This document shows, one piece after another, positions 42,477 through 51,107 of a DNA stretch of 64,000 nucleotides. The position numbers and the translations under genes are program-made. The notes beneath the pieces are model-generated. The model did not search any database. It was not told where the DNA came from and saw only the letters and a program-made list of their open reading frames with translations. The stretch is from Leucobacter weissii. GTDB taxonomy: Bacteria > Actinomycetota > Actinomycetes > Actinomycetales > Microbacteriaceae. Location: NCBI RefSeq assembly GCF_017565745.1, contig NZ_JAGDYM010000014.1, positions 62,001 through 126,000 of the forward strand, read 5' to 3'. How positions within the stretch are numbered: the stretch's first letter is position 1; the number at the start of each line of letters is the position of its first letter.

Positions 42477-42507
42477 CTCATAAACCGAAACAGTTTCGGT
42501 TTATGAG
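42477..42507. promoter_or_regulatory. 31-bp perfect palindromic operator
   Basis: CTCATAAACCGAAAC (42477-42491) and GTTTCGGTTTATGAG (42493-42507) are exact inverted copies around one base. It lies between the divergent MFS and TetR genes and is AT-rich, as expected for a TetR-family operator at the promoter. Confidence 0.85.
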
Positions 42508-42583
42508 AACATCGTGCGACGTGTGAGATGATCTGTCAAGCGGCTGCGATGTTCCGCCAGGCGTCGAGCGAGAGGAGCCGGGA

Positions 42584-43222
42584 GTGGCGAGGCCCCGAAC
42601 GACCAGGCTCAGCCGCGAGATCATCGGACAGGCGGCCATCGACCTCGTGGAGTCCGGCGGCGAGCTGCAGATCCTGGCTCTCGCCGATCGCCTGGGCGTG
42701 AGCGCGTCCTCGCTCTACCACCATGTCGACGGCAGGGACGGGATCGTCCACGCCATGCGCCGGGTGCTGGTGGACCGCTACGTCCGCCCCGCGCCCGAGA
42801 CCAGCCCCTGGCGGGAGCGGGTGCGCGGAGAGGTCGAGCGCACCTGGCGGATGTACGCCGACCACCCTCGGGTGCTCCAGCTGATGATCACGGTCGTGAT
42901 CGACGAGCCCGACGTGCTCCGCTTCTACTCGGTGCTCGCCGCCGCGCTCACGGAGGCCGGGCTGCCGGACGACGAGCTCCTCACCACGATCGAGGTCATC
43001 GACGCCTTCGCCTTCGGTGCGGCGCTCGACGCGCTGTCTCCGGACGAGATCCTCGACCCCTCCGCCGTCGACGGCGGACTCGTCGACCTCCTCGCCCGCC
43101 ATCCGCGCGGGCGGGAGCGCAATCGCCAGGTCTTCGAGCGAGGGCTCGACCTGATCCTCCAGGGGATCACCGCCCGCATCGCCGGAGTCGGCTCTGCGGA
43201 CGAGACCCCGGAAGGCGACTAG
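42584..43222 (+). CDS. TetR-family regulator of MFS/amidohydrolase operon
   Basis: A 212-residue TetR regulator. The DNA-binding N-terminus (LSREIIGQAAIDLVESGG, LADRLGVSASSLYHHVDGRD) has the classical helix-turn-helix; the remainder is a helical ligand domain with a TetR_C-like form (ERVRGEVERTWRMYADHPRV). The GTG at 42584 follows GAGAGGAGCCGGGAG. Divergent orientation and the shared 31-bp palindrome argue that it represses the MFS-amidohydrolase operon and is released by a substrate of that pathway. Confidence 0.92.
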   Translation: MARPRTTRLSREIIGQAAIDLVESGGELQILALADRLGVSASSLYHHVDGRDGIVHAMRRVLVDRYVRPAPETSPWRERVRGEVERTWRMYADHPRVLQLMITVVIDEPDVLRFYSVLAAALTEAGLPDDELLTTIEVIDAFAFGAALDALSPDEILDPSAVDGGLVDLLARHPRGRERNRQVFERGLDLILQGITARIAGVGSADETPEGD

Positions 43223-43291
43223 ACTGGGCAGTCGCGCGGTCTTCGACGGCGCTGCCAAGATCCCCGCTTGCCCCTTGGAGTGAAACAGAAC

Positions 43292-44674
43292 ATGGCTGCC
43301 CAGTCCCGCCTCGACAAGGTCATCGCCCTCGCCCGCCACCGCGGCTTCGTGTACCAGGCCGGTGAGATCTACGGCGGATCGCGCTCCGCCTGGGACTACG
43401 GTCCCCTCGGCACCGCGCTCAAGGAGAACATCAAGCGCCAGTGGTGGAAGGCGATGGTGCAGCGCCGCGACGACGTGGTCGGCATCGACTCGAGCGTGAT
43501 CCTGCCGAAGCAGGTCTGGGAGGCCTCCGGTCACGTCGAGGTGTTCACCGATCCGCTGGTCGAGTCGACGAAGACCCACAAGCGCTACCGGGCGGATCAC
43601 CTCTGGGAGCGCTTCGAGGCGAAGCACGGCCGCGAGCCGGAGAGCTGGGACGAGGTGCCGGATCCCGAGACGGGCGAGCGCGGCAACTGGACCGAGCCGC
43701 GCGCCTTCTCCGGCCTGCTCAAGACCTTCCTGGGCCCCGTCGACGACGAGGCCGGACTGCACTACCTGCGCCCCGAGACCGCGCAGGGCATCTTCGTGAA
43801 CTTCGCGAACGTGCTGCAGTCGGCCCGCGCGAAGCCGCCTTTCGGCATCGCCCAGATCGGCAAGAGCTTCCGCAACGAGATCACTCCGGGCAACTTCATC
43901 TTCCGCACCCGCGAGTTCGAGCAGATGGAGATGGAGTTCTTCGTCGAGCCCGGCACGGACGAGGAGTGGCAGGAGTACTGGATGAACGAGCGGATGGCCT
44001 GGTACACCGGCCTCGGCATCGATCCCGAGAACCTGCGCTTCTACGAGCACCCGCAGGAGAAGCTCTCGCACTACTCGAAGCGCACCGCCGACATCGAGTA
44101 CCGCTTCGGCTTCACCGGAGGCGAGTGGGGCGAGCTGGAGGGCATCGCGAACCGCACCGACTTCGATCTCTCGACCCACTCGAAGCACTCCGGCAAGGAT
44201 CTCAGCTTCTTCGACCAGGCCAAGGACGAGCGCTACGTCCCCTACGTGATCGAACCCGCCGCGGGTCTCACCCGCTCGCTGATGGCCTTCCTGGTCGACG
44301 CCTACCGCGAGGAGGAGGTGCCGAACGCCAAGGGCGGCACCGACACCCGCACGGTGCTCGGGCTCGACTCGCGCCTCGCGCCGATCAAGGCCGCGGTGCT
44401 GCCGCTCAGCCGGAACGAGCGGCTGTCGCCGCTGGCGCGCGAGATCGCGCAGGATCTGCGCGAGGACTGGAACATCGACTTCGACGACGCCGGCGCCATC
44501 GGCCGCCGCTACCGCCGCCAGGACGAGATCGGCACGCCGTTCTGCGTGACGGTCGACTTCGACTCCCTCGACGACGACGCGGTGACCGTGCGCGAGCGCG
44601 ACTCGATGCAGCAGGAGCGGGTGCCCCGCGCCGAGCTGCGCACCTTCCTGTTCGAACGGCTCCGCGGCGCCTAG
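43292..44674 (+). CDS. glyS: Glycine--tRNA ligase (dimeric type)
   Basis: A 460-residue class II synthetase of the alpha-2 type, charging tRNA-Gly. Diagnostic blocks are [20 protein letters not shown] and [18 protein letters not shown] near the start, [16 protein letters not shown] (motif 2 region), [20 protein letters not shown] and [14 protein letters not shown] (motif 3). The C-terminal anticodon-binding domain follows ([16 protein letters not shown]). ATG 43292 is chosen; an earlier in-frame codon at 43268 adds eight residues of no support. Confidence 0.98.
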   Translation: MAAQSRLDKVIALARHRGFVYQAGEIYGGSRSAWDYGPLGTALKENIKRQWWKAMVQRRDDVVGIDSSVILPKQVWEASGHVEVFTDPLVESTKTHKRYRADHLWERFEAKHGREPESWDEVPDPETGERGNWTEPRAFSGLLKTFLGPVDDEAGLHYLRPETAQGIFVNFANVLQSARAKPPFGIAQIGKSFRNEITPGNFIFRTREFEQMEMEFFVEPGTDEEWQEYWMNERMAWYTGLGIDPENLRFYEHPQEKLSHYSKRTADIEYRFGFTGGEWGELEGIANRTDFDLSTHSKHSGKDLSFFDQAKDERYVPYVIEPAAGLTRSLMAFLVDAYREEEVPNAKGGTDTRTVLGLDSRLAPIKAAVLPLSRNERLSPLAREIAQDLREDWNIDFDDAGAIGRRYRRQDEIGTPFCVTVDFDSLDDDAVTVRERDSMQQERVPRAELRTFLFERLRGA

Positions 44675-45136
44675 GGGAGGTGATCTCTTCCGGTACGGAT
44701 TCTCGACGCATCGACTTTCGGCAACCGTTCAGCGAGGATCCGATGAGTACGGTCCGTCTGATGTGCGAAGCTCATTCGGACGGTGGAACGACCTTTCTCT
44801 GAGGAGAGGGCGCGTGGAGGAGGACGGTCGTCTGGTGGATGCGGCTCAGCGTGCAAGAGATCTTCGTCTTGATGCGGAGGTTGCGCGAAGAGAATTACTC
44901 CATCGGCGCCCCGGTTCGATTCGGGGGTGGAGAGGTTGCACTCCCCAGCGACGAATTCGACATCCCAGAAGCATGCCAAGCGGAGCGGGGGTACTTCTTG
45001 GTTTCGTCGTGAGAGCGGTCGACGCGAACGCGTATCTCTGAAAAGACGCGGTTTCCGCATCCACGCGACTGAGGCATCGGCAGCGGCGCGTCGGAACGCA
45101 CAGCGGCGCAGCGGAGAACTTTGAAACAATAGGGTC
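44675..45136. other. Intergenic stretch of 462 bp with interrupted small reading frame
   Basis: This gap between glyS and the CPBP protease gene is less GC-rich than its neighbours. On the + strand one frame reads 19 codons from ATG 44743 to TGA 44800-44802 and then stays open to 45012. I see no RNA gene, strong terminator or mobile-element end. Confidence 0.5.
44839..45012 (+). CDS. Small unknown ORF, 57 residues, possibly the remnant of a longer gene
   Basis: ATG 44839 to TGA 45012 encodes 57 residues (RRLREENYSIGAPVRFGGGE, later FDIPEACQAERGYFLVSS). About 73% of third codon positions are G or C, consistent with coding but lower than neighbours. The same frame continues upstream to a TGA at 44800 and beyond it to ATG 44743 (MSTVRLMCEAHSDGGTTFL), so a single longer gene broken by one stop is possible. 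No good ribosome site precedes 44839 at normal distance; GGAGGAGG is about 14 bp away. No family recognised. Confidence 0.3.
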   Translation: MRLSVQEIFVLMRRLREENYSIGAPVRFGGGEVALPSDEFDIPEACQAERGYFLVSS

Positions 45137-46261
45137 ATGACCTTCGAGCCGCCCCAGGATCCTCAGCAGTCGCCCCGGGCCCCGCAGCCGCAGGCCCCGC
45201 CGCCGGTCGATGCCTCCCAGTACGCCGCCCCATCGCAGCCGCAGTGGGCCTGGGCGGCTCCCGCGCCGCAGCCGCAGTGGGAGGAGACCGGGCCGCTCGA
45301 GTTCCACCAGGCGCTGCGAGGCGTGGCCCGCTACCGATGGTGGAGGCCGCTGCTCGGGCTGGTGCTCGGCGTGGTCTACTACTTCACGCTGTCCCTCGCA
45401 TTCACCATCCCGTTCATGCCCTACCTCTTCTCTTCGGGTGCGGTGAGCCTCACGTCGACCGACATCGACAGTTCCGCCATCATCGACACCCAGGAGCCGA
45501 TCCTCCTCCTGCTGGGCCTCGGATCGGTGGCGCTGATGATCCCGTCGGTGATCCTCGCGATGCTCAGCATCGGGCTGAGGCCGACCGGGCGGGTGTGGTC
45601 GGTGGCCCTGCGGATCCGCTGGCGCTGGATCTGGCGCACCCTGCTGCCCGCGATCGTCACGCTGATCGTGATGAACGCCGTCGGCATCGCCTTGGAGTTC
45701 GCGTTCGGCTCCGACACGGCGGAGGCCATCAGCGGGGACACGCCCGAGATCGACACCCGGGCGGCGCTGTGGTCGCTGCTGATCGTGCTGCTCCTGGTTC
45801 CGTTGCAGGCGACGGGCGAGGAGGTCGTCTTCCGCGGAGCGTTCATGCAGGCGATCGGCGGCTGGCTGGGTGCTGTGCGGGGATCCTCCGCGTTCGCGGT
45901 GTTCCTGCGCGGACCGTGGCTGCCGATCCTGATCCCGTCGGTCGCCTTCGGCTTCTCCCACATCTACGACATCTGGGGCTGGCTCGCCGTCGTCGCCATG
46001 GCGGTGGCCATGGGCTGGCTGACCTGGCGCACCGGCGGGCTCGAGGCGGCCATCACCCTGCACGTGATGAACAATCTGGTCGCCTTCGCCTATCTCGCGA
46101 GCGGCATCAGCGGCGAGACCGCGCAGACCGAGAGCAGTGGCGGGCTCGGATCCCTGATCGGCACGGCGAGCGGTCTGGTGCTCTACTCCTGGTGGGTGAA
46201 TCGCGATTTCACGCGCCGCGACGGGCGCCGCACCCGCACCGATCTGGTCGAGGTGCGATGA
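45137..46261 (+). CDS. CPBP-family intramembrane metalloprotease
   Basis: A 374-residue protein with a Pro/Gln/Ala-rich cytoplasmic N-terminus (about 45 residues) and roughly eight membrane helices. The CPBP/Abi motifs are intact: GEEVVFRG (EExxxR, about residue 230), FGFSHIYD (about 272) and HVMNNLVAF (HxxxN, about 307). These residues bind zinc in the Rce1-like fold. Bacterial members act in protein maturation, bacteriocin immunity or stress; the target here is unknown. Its stop overlaps the next ATG by 4 bp, linking it to the oxidase-like gene. Confidence 0.9.
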   Translation: MTFEPPQDPQQSPRAPQPQAPPPVDASQYAAPSQPQWAWAAPAPQPQWEETGPLEFHQALRGVARYRWWRPLLGLVLGVVYYFTLSLAFTIPFMPYLFSSGAVSLTSTDIDSSAIIDTQEPILLLLGLGSVALMIPSVILAMLSIGLRPTGRVWSVALRIRWRWIWRTLLPAIVTLIVMNAVGIALEFAFGSDTAEAISGDTPEIDTRAALWSLLIVLLLVPLQATGEEVVFRGAFMQAIGGWLGAVRGSSAFAVFLRGPWLPILIPSVAFGFSHIYDIWGWLAVVAMAVAMGWLTWRTGGLEAAITLHVMNNLVAFAYLASGISGETAQTESSGGLGSLIGTASGLVLYSWWVNRDFTRRDGRRTRTDLVEVR

Positions 46262-47580
46262 CGGCGGCACCCGGCAGGATCGACGCACTGGTCACCGGAC
46301 GCGGTCTGCCCGCGCTCCTCTCCGCGCTCGACCTGGCGGAGGTGGGGCTCCGCGTGGTGGTGTCGGGTGGCGCGTCCGAGACGCTCGCGAGCCCGGAGCG
46401 CGATCCGGAGGGCCTGATCGCGGCGCTCCTGCTCGAGCGCATCGCCGCCCCGATCGAGGGCGCCGGGTCGGGGCCCGATGCCGCGCTGCTCCCGAGAAGA
46501 ACGACGCCTCCGCCGCCGCACCTCGTCGATCGGGGCGGATCCTGGTCGCCCCAACCCATCCCCGCCGTGCTGGGCGTGCCCGCGGTGCCGCTCGCCGCTG
46601 AATCACTGCGGCTGCTCGGCGCCGGCGGCGCCCTCCGAGCGTATCTCGATCGGGTCTCCCCGCTGCTCACCATCGGCAAGACCGCGTCGTTCGGCGAGCT
46701 GGTGCGCAAGCGACTCGGCCGCGCGGTGGTCGAACGATCCGTGGCGCCCCTGATCCGGGAGCGGTACGGCGTCCCCGCGGAGGAGGTCGAGGCGGCGATC
46801 GCCGCCCCGGGCCTCAACGAGGCGCTCTCGCGCACGGGATCGCTGAGCGCGGCCGCGCTGGCGTATTCGGAGCGGAGCGCCGCCCGGGAAGCCCGGGTCG
46901 AGCCTGCCGGGGGGTGGGCCGGGCTCGCCGAGGCGCTGAGCAGGCGCCTCGAGCTCTACGGAGTCGACTTCCTGGGCGAGCCGCCCCGGTCGGTCGCGCG
47001 CGCGGGCACGGCCTGGGCGGTCGAGCTGGGCGACGGGCGACGATTCGAAACCCGCTCGCTCGTGCTCGACCTCGGGCGTGAGCCCGAGGTCGAGGCCGCG
47101 TTCGGGCTGGCCGCGGAACTGCTGCCGGACCGCGTCCGCGCGGTCTCCGAGATCGAGATCGACGTGTCGCCCGCCGGTGTGGGGGGCCTGCCGCCGGCGG
47201 CCGTCGGGGTCCGGGTGGTCGATGCGTGCGCGCTGCGCATCGACCTCGACGCCGGGCGCGCCGTGCTGTCGGGGCCGGCGACGCCGCGCTCGGAGTGCCG
47301 GCGGATCGATCCGACCGTGGCCGCGAAGGCGCTCGAGGCGTCGGGAATCGCGCCGGTCGCGGGAGCCGAGTGGCGATCGGAGGGATTCCGGGCGGCGCCG
47401 TACGCGACGGTCCGCGAACGAGACGCGGCCGCCGACCGACTGATTCGAGCGTCGATCGACGATCCCGAGCTCCTGCCGGTCGGCCGTCTGCTCCACGGCG
47501 ACGATCTCGGGGCCGCGATCGCCTCGGCTCACGAGCGCACCGTCGCCCTGCGCAGGGAGCTGCTCGGGCTGGGCGGCTGA
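46258..47580 (+). CDS. Protoporphyrinogen-oxidase-like protein with weak FAD site
   Basis: A 440-residue protein that resembles HemY/amine-oxidase flavoproteins in the middle: RLGRAVVERSVAPLIRERYG followed by LSRTGSLSAAALAYSE, then GGWAGLAEALSRRLELYGV. At the N-terminus the usual GxGxxG plus acidic residue is replaced by VTGRGLPALLSALDLAEVGL, so dinucleotide binding is doubtful. The C-terminal third has LLPVGRLLHGDDLGAAI, similar in place to the FAD-contact GD motif. It overlaps the CPBP gene by 4 bp. It might be a divergent oxidase or a non-catalytic relative; I would not assign a haem role from this alone. Confidence 0.7.
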   Translation: MTAAPGRIDALVTGRGLPALLSALDLAEVGLRVVVSGGASETLASPERDPEGLIAALLLERIAAPIEGAGSGPDAALLPRRTTPPPPHLVDRGGSWSPQPIPAVLGVPAVPLAAESLRLLGAGGALRAYLDRVSPLLTIGKTASFGELVRKRLGRAVVERSVAPLIRERYGVPAEEVEAAIAAPGLNEALSRTGSLSAAALAYSERSAAREARVEPAGGWAGLAEALSRRLELYGVDFLGEPPRSVARAGTAWAVELGDGRRFETRSLVLDLGREPEVEAAFGLAAELLPDRVRAVSEIEIDVSPAGVGGLPPAAVGVRVVDACALRIDLDAGRAVLSGPATPRSECRRIDPTVAAKALEASGIAPVAGAEWRSEGFRAAPYATVRERDAAADRLIRASIDDPELLPVGRLLHGDDLGAAIASAHERTVALRRELLGLGG

Positions 47581-47704
47581 CGATGGCCCGCGACGGGATC
47601 GGGAGTATATTTCGAGATCGGAATGTATCTCTCCCAGCCTGCGAGGGTAGGCTTGTTCCCGTGACCGTGACCGCCGACATTGCGTGTGTGGAGGAGCAGG
47701 GACG

Positions 47705-48022
47705 ATGAAGGGCAAACTGGCGTTCGTGCTCGGCGCGGCCGTGGGCTATGTGCTCGGCAGCCGAGCCGGCCGCGAGCGATACGAGCAGATCAAGCGCGGC
47801 GCGCGGCAGGTGTGGCGGAGCGATACCGTCCAGCGCGGCGTCGGCGTCGTGCGCGAGGCGGTCGATGAGCGGGCCGAGGGCGTGAAGGCGTTCGCCTCAC
47901 GGGTGGCCGGCGACGTGTTCAGCGATCTCGCGAAGAAGAACCGCTCCGGCGGAGAGGGCGAGGCCGCACCGGGACGAGGCGCGAAGGATCGTGCCGAGAA
48001 CGGGAAGAAGTCGGGATCATGA
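47705..48022 (+). CDS. YtxH-like small membrane-associated protein
   Basis: A 105-residue protein beginning MKGKLAFVLGAAVGYVLGSR, with a Gly-rich membrane segment and an RERYEQIKRGARQVW stretch seen in YtxH/actinobacterial homologues, then a charged coiled tail. ATG 47705 follows GGAGCAGGG. It is the first of three overlapping genes for small envelope proteins (ATGA overlaps at both later junctions). Function in the family is not established. Confidence 0.85.
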   Translation: MKGKLAFVLGAAVGYVLGSRAGRERYEQIKRGARQVWRSDTVQRGVGVVREAVDERAEGVKAFASRVAGDVFSDLAKKNRSGGEGEAAPGRGAKDRAENGKKSGS

Positions 48023-48477
48023 GTCGGCGCGGCGACCAGGCGGGCACGTTCGAACTGCTGGTGAAGCTGCCCGGTCAACTCGTCGCGCTGGCGAAGGCCG
48101 AGTTCGAGAACGCGAAGCGCGAGATCACCGCGAAGGTCAAGCGGGGAGGGATCGGACTTCTCTCGATCGTCGTGGCGCTCTTCTTCCTGTTCTTCGCGAT
48201 CGGATCGCTCGTCGCGGCCGCGATCGCCGGGATCGCGGTGGTGTGGCCGGTGTGGCTCTCGGCCCTCGTCGTGGGCATCGGCCTCATCCTGCTCGCCGCG
48301 GCGGCGATCCTGGCCGGCGTGGCGCTGATCAAGCGCGGCATCCCGGTCCCCGAGCAGACGATCGAGCGCGTCGAGGACGATCTCGATGCTCTCGGCGACG
48401 TGCGGTTCAACGCTTCGGCGCACGCGCAGGGAGGCCGGCGGATGCCGCAGGCCGATGGGAAGGGGAACTGGCGATGA
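48019..48477 (+). CDS. Holin-like superfamily III protein (DUF1469)
   Basis: A 152-residue protein with an amphipathic N-terminus (ALAKAEFENAKREITAKVKR), two adjacent membrane helices (LLSIVVALFFLFFAIGSLV and WLSALVVGIGLILLAAAAIL), and a polar tail. This matches the actinobacterial phage-holin-3_6/DUF1469 family, which is chromosomal and not evidence for a prophage. It is encoded between YtxH-like and DUF3618 genes with 4-bp overlaps, the usual trio. Confidence 0.9.
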   Translation: MSRRGDQAGTFELLVKLPGQLVALAKAEFENAKREITAKVKRGGIGLLSIVVALFFLFFAIGSLVAAAIAGIAVVWPVWLSALVVGIGLILLAAAAILAGVALIKRGIPVPEQTIERVEDDLDALGDVRFNASAHAQGGRRMPQADGKGNWR

Positions 48478-48731
48478 GCACTCGGCCGAACGATCCGGGG
48501 GTGCGGGAGGCGGAACGCGCCCGGGCCGAGCTCTACGACACACTCGGCAAGCTGAGGGATCGCCTGGACTATGCGCAGCGCATCGACGATGCGCTGGAGC
48601 GCACGGGCCGCCGCATCGCCGAGGAGCGCCGCAGGAACCCCCTCGGATTCGCCGCGGCGTCCGTCGCGGCGGCGGCTGCGACCGGGCTCGCCGTCTGGGG
48701 AATCGCGCGTGCGGTGATGCGTCGCGGCTGA
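48474..48731 (+). CDS. DUF3618 small membrane protein
   Basis: An 85-residue protein with an N-terminal charged helix (VREAERARAELYDTLGKLRD) that defines DUF3618 and a C-terminal membrane helix (AAASVAAAAATGLAVWGIA). It closes the envelope trio. The family has no known function. Downstream are 219 bp before hemD, holding a weak GC hairpin and probably the hemD promoter. Confidence 0.88.
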   Translation: MSTRPNDPGVREAERARAELYDTLGKLRDRLDYAQRIDDALERTGRRIAEERRRNPLGFAAASVAAAAATGLAVWGIARAVMRRG

Positions 48732-48950
48732 GTCTCGTGACGCTTCTCCGGAGGGCGTGCGGGTACCGTCCCGCGCATCACGTTTTCATTGCGTTCTGCG
48801 CTGCGAACGCCCGGGTTTTGCGTTGCGGCGGCGGCGGGGCGAGAATAGGGGCTGGTGGAAGCAGATCGCTTCGGAGGCCGGGCTCGAGTCCACGGATGAC
48901 GCGAGCCGAGGATCGCGCCTTCGTCATGCCGACCAGGGTGAGTGGAGTCT

Positions 48951-49736
48951 ATGACGGCTGAAGCAAAGCCTCTCAGCGAACTTCGGGTCCTCGTTCCTCG
49001 TGGGGGGACCTGGGGGAATCTCGTGGCCACCGCACTGCGCGAGCAGGGCGCGCACACCGTCATCGCGCCGCTGGTCGACTTCGCGCCGACCAGCGAGGAG
49101 GAACGGCTGATCGAGGTGCTGAAGCTGCTCGAGAGCGGGCACTACGACTGGATGACCGCCACGAGCGCCACCGTGGTCGATGTGCTCGCGCACCACAATG
49201 CGGTGATCCATCCCAACACGAGGGTCGCCGCCGTCGGCGAGGCGACGATCCAGGCGTTCTCGGACGCCGGCTACCAGGTGAGCCGGACTCCGAGCGACGA
49301 GAACCACACGACGGCCGGGCTGCTCGAGGTGTGGCCCGAGATCGACACGGGCGAGGTGCTCCGGGTCCTCACCCTGCGCAGCGACGTGGCCAAGCCGGTG
49401 CTCACCTCCGGGCTCATCGACCGCGGGCACGACGTGACGCAGGTGGTGGCCTTCCGCACGATCGGCGTACCGGCCTCGGCCCATATCCGGGAAGACGTCG
49501 AATCGGGCCGGATCAACGCGCTTCTCGTCGCCTCCGCGCGCATCGGCCGCGAGGTCGCGGCGCAGTTCCCGAAGCTGCCCCCTGAGACGATCGTGGCCTG
49601 CGTCGGGCCGCACACGCACATGGAGGCGGTCGCCGCGGGGCTCAGGCACAGCCCCTCCCATCAGAACAGCGCCGCGAAGCGCGCGCTCATCGAGACCGTC
49701 GAGTCGGCGATCGACCAGAGCGACATGCTCGACTGA
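48951..49736 (+). CDS. hemD: Uroporphyrinogen-III synthase
   Basis: A 261-residue HemD-fold protein with the expected two-domain pattern: LRVLVPRGGTWGNLVATALR at the start, DWMTATSATVVDVL, a hinge at VAAVGEATIQAFSDAGYQV, and ETIVACVGPHTHMEAVAAGL near the end. It closes hydroxymethylbilane to uroporphyrinogen III. No DNA-binding domain is fused, unlike some actinobacterial relatives. The other heme genes are not adjacent here. ATG 48951 is preferred; a GTG three codons upstream is possible. Confidence 0.85.
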   Translation: MTAEAKPLSELRVLVPRGGTWGNLVATALREQGAHTVIAPLVDFAPTSEEERLIEVLKLLESGHYDWMTATSATVVDVLAHHNAVIHPNTRVAAVGEATIQAFSDAGYQVSRTPSDENHTTAGLLEVWPEIDTGEVLRVLTLRSDVAKPVLTSGLIDRGHDVTQVVAFRTIGVPASAHIREDVESGRINALLVASARIGREVAAQFPKLPPETIVACVGPHTHMEAVAAGLRHSPSHQNSAAKRALIETVESAIDQSDMLD

Positions 49737-49867
49737 GCAGGATCCGGGCGGCGCCTCGCGCGGATGCCGCGCCGGCCGGGCCGCGGTTTACTGCGGCACC
49801 ATAACGATTCGCGGTTTCGAGTCGTTCGTATGCCGTGTCGGGGGCGCAGGTGGGGCACACTTGAAGT

Positions 49868-50299
49868 GTGGCGAGAATCGAGGTGTATCCCCTGCGGGTG
49901 GTGATCCGCCTCAACGCTGCCGAAAAGACGCTCGCGATGCGCCGCAAGGACGTCGTGCTCGAGCGCGACATGATCTCTTCGGCCGTGATCACCGACGACC
50001 CGTGGGTCTGGCTGCGCGGTGTGCGGTCGCCCGGCGCGCACGTACCCGGTCGCATCGCGATCGGCACCTGGAGAGCCCTCGGCGGACGCGATTTCGCCGT
50101 GATCCGGAGCGGACGTCCGGCGGTGGTCATCGACCTCCAGGAGGCCGGCGACGCCGAGGACGGGGCGGCTGACCGCGGGGGGTACGACGCTTTCGCCAGG
50201 GTGATCGTGTCGACACGGCACGCCGCCGAGCTCATCGCCGCACTCCGCATCGAGGAGCCCGAAGCCGGCGGCGCTGCGGTGTTCAGCGCGGTGGACTGA
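49868..50299 (+). CDS. Conserved-looking hypothetical protein, PH-like beta fold
   Basis: A 143-residue soluble protein with alternating beta strands and a C-terminal helix: VARIEVYPLRVVIRLN, VITDDPWVWLRGVR, GRIAIGTWRALGG, FAVIRSGRPAVVIDL, then ARVIVSTRHAAELIAAL. The pattern of a barrel ending in one helix resembles small bacterial PH-type proteins, but I do not assign a family. GTG 49868 gives the start. It overlaps the convergent TetR gene by 17 bp. Confidence 0.6.
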   Translation: MARIEVYPLRVVIRLNAAEKTLAMRRKDVVLERDMISSAVITDDPWVWLRGVRSPGAHVPGRIAIGTWRALGGRDFAVIRSGRPAVVIDLQEAGDAEDGAADRGGYDAFARVIVSTRHAAELIAALRIEEPEAGGAAVFSAVD

Positions 50300-50987
50300 T
50301 CCGCCCGCCCGCCCGGCGCGTCTCCCGTTGGCCGGCCGAGCGCAGCCCGTCGACGAGCGCCGCGAGACCGAACTCGAAGACGGCGCGGGCCATGGGCACT
50401 CCGGACTCCTCGGCCGACTCGCGCGCCAGGCGCTCGGCCCGCAGCAGCTTCGGGGCCAGATCCGGAGCCTTGCTCGGGCTCATGTTGTCATCGGGAGCGA
50501 TGGCGTCGAGCGCCGAGCCGATGATGAAGGACTCGATCGAGACGAGCGCCGGCACGATGCGTCGTTCCGGGTAGCCGTCGCGTCGGAACGCCGCGACGAT
50601 GCGCTCGTACTCGTCGATGGACTCGGGCTCGCTGTCGATCGGCAGGGTCGCGAGGGCGGCGACGATGCCCGGATGCTGCCCGAGCGCGTCGAGATAGTCG
50701 CGGGCCCACGGGAGCACCGCCTCGTGCCAGGGGGCGAGGTCGAACGGACTCGAGTCGATGCGACGCCCGAGCGCTCCCCGCATGCCCGCGATGATGTCGG
50801 CCCGGTTCGAGAAGTAGTTGTAGATCGCGGGCGGCTGCACCCCCAGCCTGCGCGCGATGGCCGCGACGCTGAAGTCCCCGCCGCGCTCGTCTGCGAGGGC
50901 GAACGCGGTGTCGAGGATGGACTCGCGCGTGAGCAGTGCGCGGCTGGGGCGCCCGGCGCGCCGGCGCCCGGGTCCGGCTGCATCCAT
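50283..50987 (-). CDS. TetR-family regulator, module B
   Basis: A 234-residue TetR regulator with an N-terminal helix-turn-helix (LTRESILDTAFALADERGG, IARRLGVQPPAIYNYFSNRAD) and a TetR_C-like ligand domain (WARDYLDALGQHPGIVAAL). ATG 50987 follows GGGAGGAG on the reverse strand; a second ATG 4 bp away (50983) is in another frame. It is divergent from an amidohydrolase-NhaC operon with a short palindrome between them, so it likely represses that operon. Confidence 0.92.
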   Translation of the reverse strand: MDAAGPGRRRAGRPSRALLTRESILDTAFALADERGGDFSVAAIARRLGVQPPAIYNYFSNRADIIAGMRGALGRRIDSSPFDLAPWHEAVLPWARDYLDALGQHPGIVAALATLPIDSEPESIDEYERIVAAFRRDGYPERRIVPALVSIESFIIGSALDAIAPDDNMSPSKAPDLAPKLLRAERLARESAEESGVPMARAVFEFGLAALVDGLRSAGQRETRRAGGRISPPR

Positions 50988-51041
50988 TCGCCACTCCTCC
51001 CGGGTTCCGGTCCATGCTACTGTCCCGCACTTGCGCATTTT

Positions 51042-51058
51042 ATTTACTGCACGTAAAT
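51042..51058. promoter_or_regulatory. Candidate TetR operator
   Basis: ATTTAC (51042-51047) and GTAAAT (51053-51058) form a 6-bp inverted repeat with a 5-bp spacer in the AT-rich gap between the divergent TetR and amidohydrolase genes. The AT-rich patch also suits a promoter. Confidence 0.5.
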
Positions 51059-51107
51059 TACTCCGTTGACGGACGCAACCGCGACGGACGACGACGGAAG
51101 GGCCGCG

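Noticed and set aside
48019-48477. Holin-like gene as evidence of a prophage
   Set aside because: Neighbouring genes are chromosomal envelope proteins and no phage structural, integrase or lysin gene is nearby.
48756-48790. GC hairpin with T-run after the DUF3618 gene as terminator
   Set aside because: The stem is only 6-7 bp with a wobble pair and the T-run is about 8 bp away; too weak to annotate.
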